A program made the translations under genes and the position numbers. The notes below the pieces were generated by a model. That model was not told the origin of the DNA, searched no databases, and saw only the letters and a list, made by a program, of their open reading frames with translations. Shown piece after piece: positions 31,307-32,492 of a stretch of DNA of 32,492 nt. The stretch is from SYIM01 sp041182885 (GTDB lineage: Bacteria; Pseudomonadota; Gammaproteobacteria; Burkholderiales; Burkholderiaceae_E), in NCBI GenBank assembly GCA_049423065.1, contig JBMSQB010000051.1, forward strand, positions 1 through 32,492, written 5' to 3'. Every line of letters begins with the position of its first letter. The stretch's first letter is position 1.

Positions 31307-31998
31307 TCGATGTAGCGCAGGCCGGCGCGTGCGAGCGGATCGCGCATCTTGTAGATATCCAGTCCCAGTTCGCGCGCAGCGAGCCGTTTGCGGCTGTCGG
31401 CCTCCTTGGCCTCGCGCGCAGCCGAAGCGTCGGCCGCCTGCGCCGCAAGCTCGCGTGGCACCACCACCACGCCATCATCGTCGGCCACGATGATGTCGCC
31501 TGGATTGACCTGGGCACCCGCGCATATCACCGGGATATTCACCGACCCGAGCGTGGCCTTGACCGTGCCCCGCGCATTGATCGCGCGAGAGAACACCGGA
31601 AATTTCATGTCGGTGAGATCGCGTACATCGCGTACACCAGCATCGATCACAAGCCCGCGCGCGCCCAGCGCACGAAACGAGGTGGCGAGCAGATCACCGA
31701 ACATGCCGTCTTCGTTGTCGGTTGTGCAGGCGGCCACCACGATGTCGCCCTCCTTCAGTTCGCCCGCCGCCACATGCAGCATCCAGTTGTCACCGGGCTG
31801 GAGCAGCACCGTGACCGCAGCGCCGCAGACCCGCGCACCCGGATAGATTGGGCGCATGTACGGCCGCATCAGCCCGACCCGCCCCATGGCCTCATGGATG
31901 GTGGCCACGCCGAATGCGCCCAGCCGATCGATTTCGGCGAGCGTGGGGCGCTGATAGTTGCGGACAACAACACCAAGATTGTTCATCGGCTGGCTCAT
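31303..31998 (-). CDS. ligK: 4-Carboxy-4-hydroxy-2-oxoadipate aldolase
   Basis: LigK cleaves 4-carboxy-4-hydroxy-2-oxoadipate to pyruvate and oxaloacetate, the last step of the pathway (the same protein family also acts on 4-hydroxy-4-methyl-2-oxoglutarate). The 231-residue RraA-fold protein has GDLLATSFRALGARGLVIDAGVRD, whose Arg-Asp end binds pyruvate and the divalent metal, and NPGDIIVADDDGVVVVP. The ATG at 31998 is supported by GGAGAC about 8 bases upstream. It lies 44 bases after ligJ and overlaps the DUF1932 gene. Confidence 0.94.
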   Translation of the reverse strand: MSQPMNNLGVVVRNYQRPTLAEIDRLGAFGVATIHEAMGRVGLMRPYMRPIYPGARVCGAAVTVLLQPGDNWMLHVAAGELKEGDIVVAACTTDNEDGMFGDLLATSFRALGARGLVIDAGVRDVRDLTDMKFPVFSRAINARGTVKATLGSVNIPVICAGAQVNPGDIIVADDDGVVVVPRELAAQAADASAAREAKEADSRKRLAARELGLDIYKMRDPLARAGLRYIE

Positions 31999-32042
31999 TG
32001 GAAAAGTCTCCGAAAAAGGGGCAGGCGGGCGGGGCGGACAGC

Positions 32043-32492
32043 CTAGCGACCGCGCGCCTTCAGCTGGGCATCCAGCCTGGGATAGACACGGCGGGCGTTG
32101 GCCTCGAAGATCTTGCTGCGCTGCGCCTCGGTGAGTTCCCTCGCACCGTCGATATAGCGCCGCGTGTCGTCGTATTCATGACCGCTGTACGGATCGATCC
32201 CGCGAACCGCACCGATCATCTCCGATGCAAACAGGATGTTGTCATCGGGGATCACCTTCAGGAGCAGATCAATGCCCGGCTGGTGATAGACACAGGTATC
32301 AAAAAAGATGTTTTTCAGCAGATGCTCGGTAAGCGGCGGAAGTTTCATGTCCTGCGCAATGCCGCGGAACCGCCCCCAGTGGTAGGGCACCGCGCCACCG
32401 CCGTGCGGAATCACGAATCTGAGCGTCGGAAAATCCTTGAACAGATTCGAGGTGAGGCACTGCATGAAGGCCGTGGTGTCAGCGTTCAGGTA
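32043..32492 (-). CDS. ligJ: 4-Oxalomesaconate hydratase (N-terminal part outside window)
   Basis: Only the last ~149 residues are visible; the frame is open to the window edge. They belong to the amidohydrolase_2 family: YLNADTTAFMQC, FVIPHGGGAVPYHWGRFRG with the metal-ligand His, and LFASEMIGAVRG, where Glu replaces the Asp of ordinary amidohydrolases, as known for LigJ. LigJ hydrates 4-oxalomesaconate to 4-carboxy-4-hydroxy-2-oxoadipate, the substrate of LigK. Regulator and uptake genes of the operon, if any, lie beyond the window. Confidence 0.93.
   Translation of the reverse strand, partial: YLNADTTAFMQCLTSNLFKDFPTLRFVIPHGGGAVPYHWGRFRGIAQDMKLPPLTEHLLKNIFFDTCVYHQPGIDLLLKVIPDDNILFASEMIGAVRGIDPYSGHEYDDTRRYIDGARELTEAQRSKIFEANARRVYPRLDAQLKARGR

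Noticed and set aside
30101..31315. A 404-codon plus-strand frame across ligI and the DUF1932 gene.
   Set aside because: It crosses two well-supported genes and their coupled junction and has no family motif.

Overview
This is a GC-rich, gene-dense chromosomal window from a betaproteobacterium, most likely of the order Burkholderiales. The assignment rests on gene content and order: the minus-strand run DUF3683 flavoprotein / SDR / HIT / DUF971 / ubiE / Tim44-like / ubiJ, the plus-strand run ilvA, hemA, prfA, prmC, grxD, and a protocatechuate 4,5-cleavage operon in the order of the Comamonas pmd cluster. No tRNA, rRNA, CRISPR array, insertion sequence or phage gene was seen. No gene-free stretch exceeds 300 bases; the longest, 9123-9308, holds only hairpins.

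Layout. (1) 1-797: the end of a coiled-coil/LysM protein. (2) 832-9122: nine plus-strand genes with short gaps or overlaps that look like one catabolic unit: a PanB-like aldolase with altered active-site residues, a GntR/FCD regulator, a membrane di-iron hydroxylase, a three-part TRAP transporter, a PhyH-type Fe(II)/2-oxoglutarate oxygenase, a PEP mutase/isocitrate lyase superfamily lyase, and formyl-THF deformylase PurU. Two matching inverted repeats (832-852 and 2552-2570) flank the regulator gene and are candidate operators. (3) 9309-11910: two divergent orphan periplasmic binding proteins, one PgtC/ABC-like and one TRAP-TAXI-like, with no permease nearby. (4) 12048-21681, minus strand: an SDR lacking the usual Tyr/Lys pair, ubiJ, a Tim44-like protein, ubiE, DUF971, a HIT protein, a classical SDR, a 1336-residue flavin/iron-sulfur dehydrogenase and a YqaA/DedA-type membrane protein. 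(5) 21851-27117, plus strand: housekeeping ilvA, hemA, prfA, prmC, grxD. (6) 27243-32492, minus strand: ligJ (partial), ligK, a DUF1932 dehydrogenase, ligI, ligA, ligB, ligC, which convert protocatechuate by 4,5-cleavage to pyruvate and oxaloacetate.

The most likely undescribed system is region 2. Its binding protein resembles 2-oxoacid-type TRAP receptors, its PanB homologue has lost two family active-site acids, and it ends with PurU, which frees formate and THF from formyl-THF. I infer a pathway for an imported (perhaps branched) oxo- or hydroxy-acid in which a one-carbon unit is moved to THF and released as formate. The substrate is unknown. A second candidate novelty is the DUF1932 dehydrogenase translationally coupled inside the lig operon, for which the known pathway has no obvious step.
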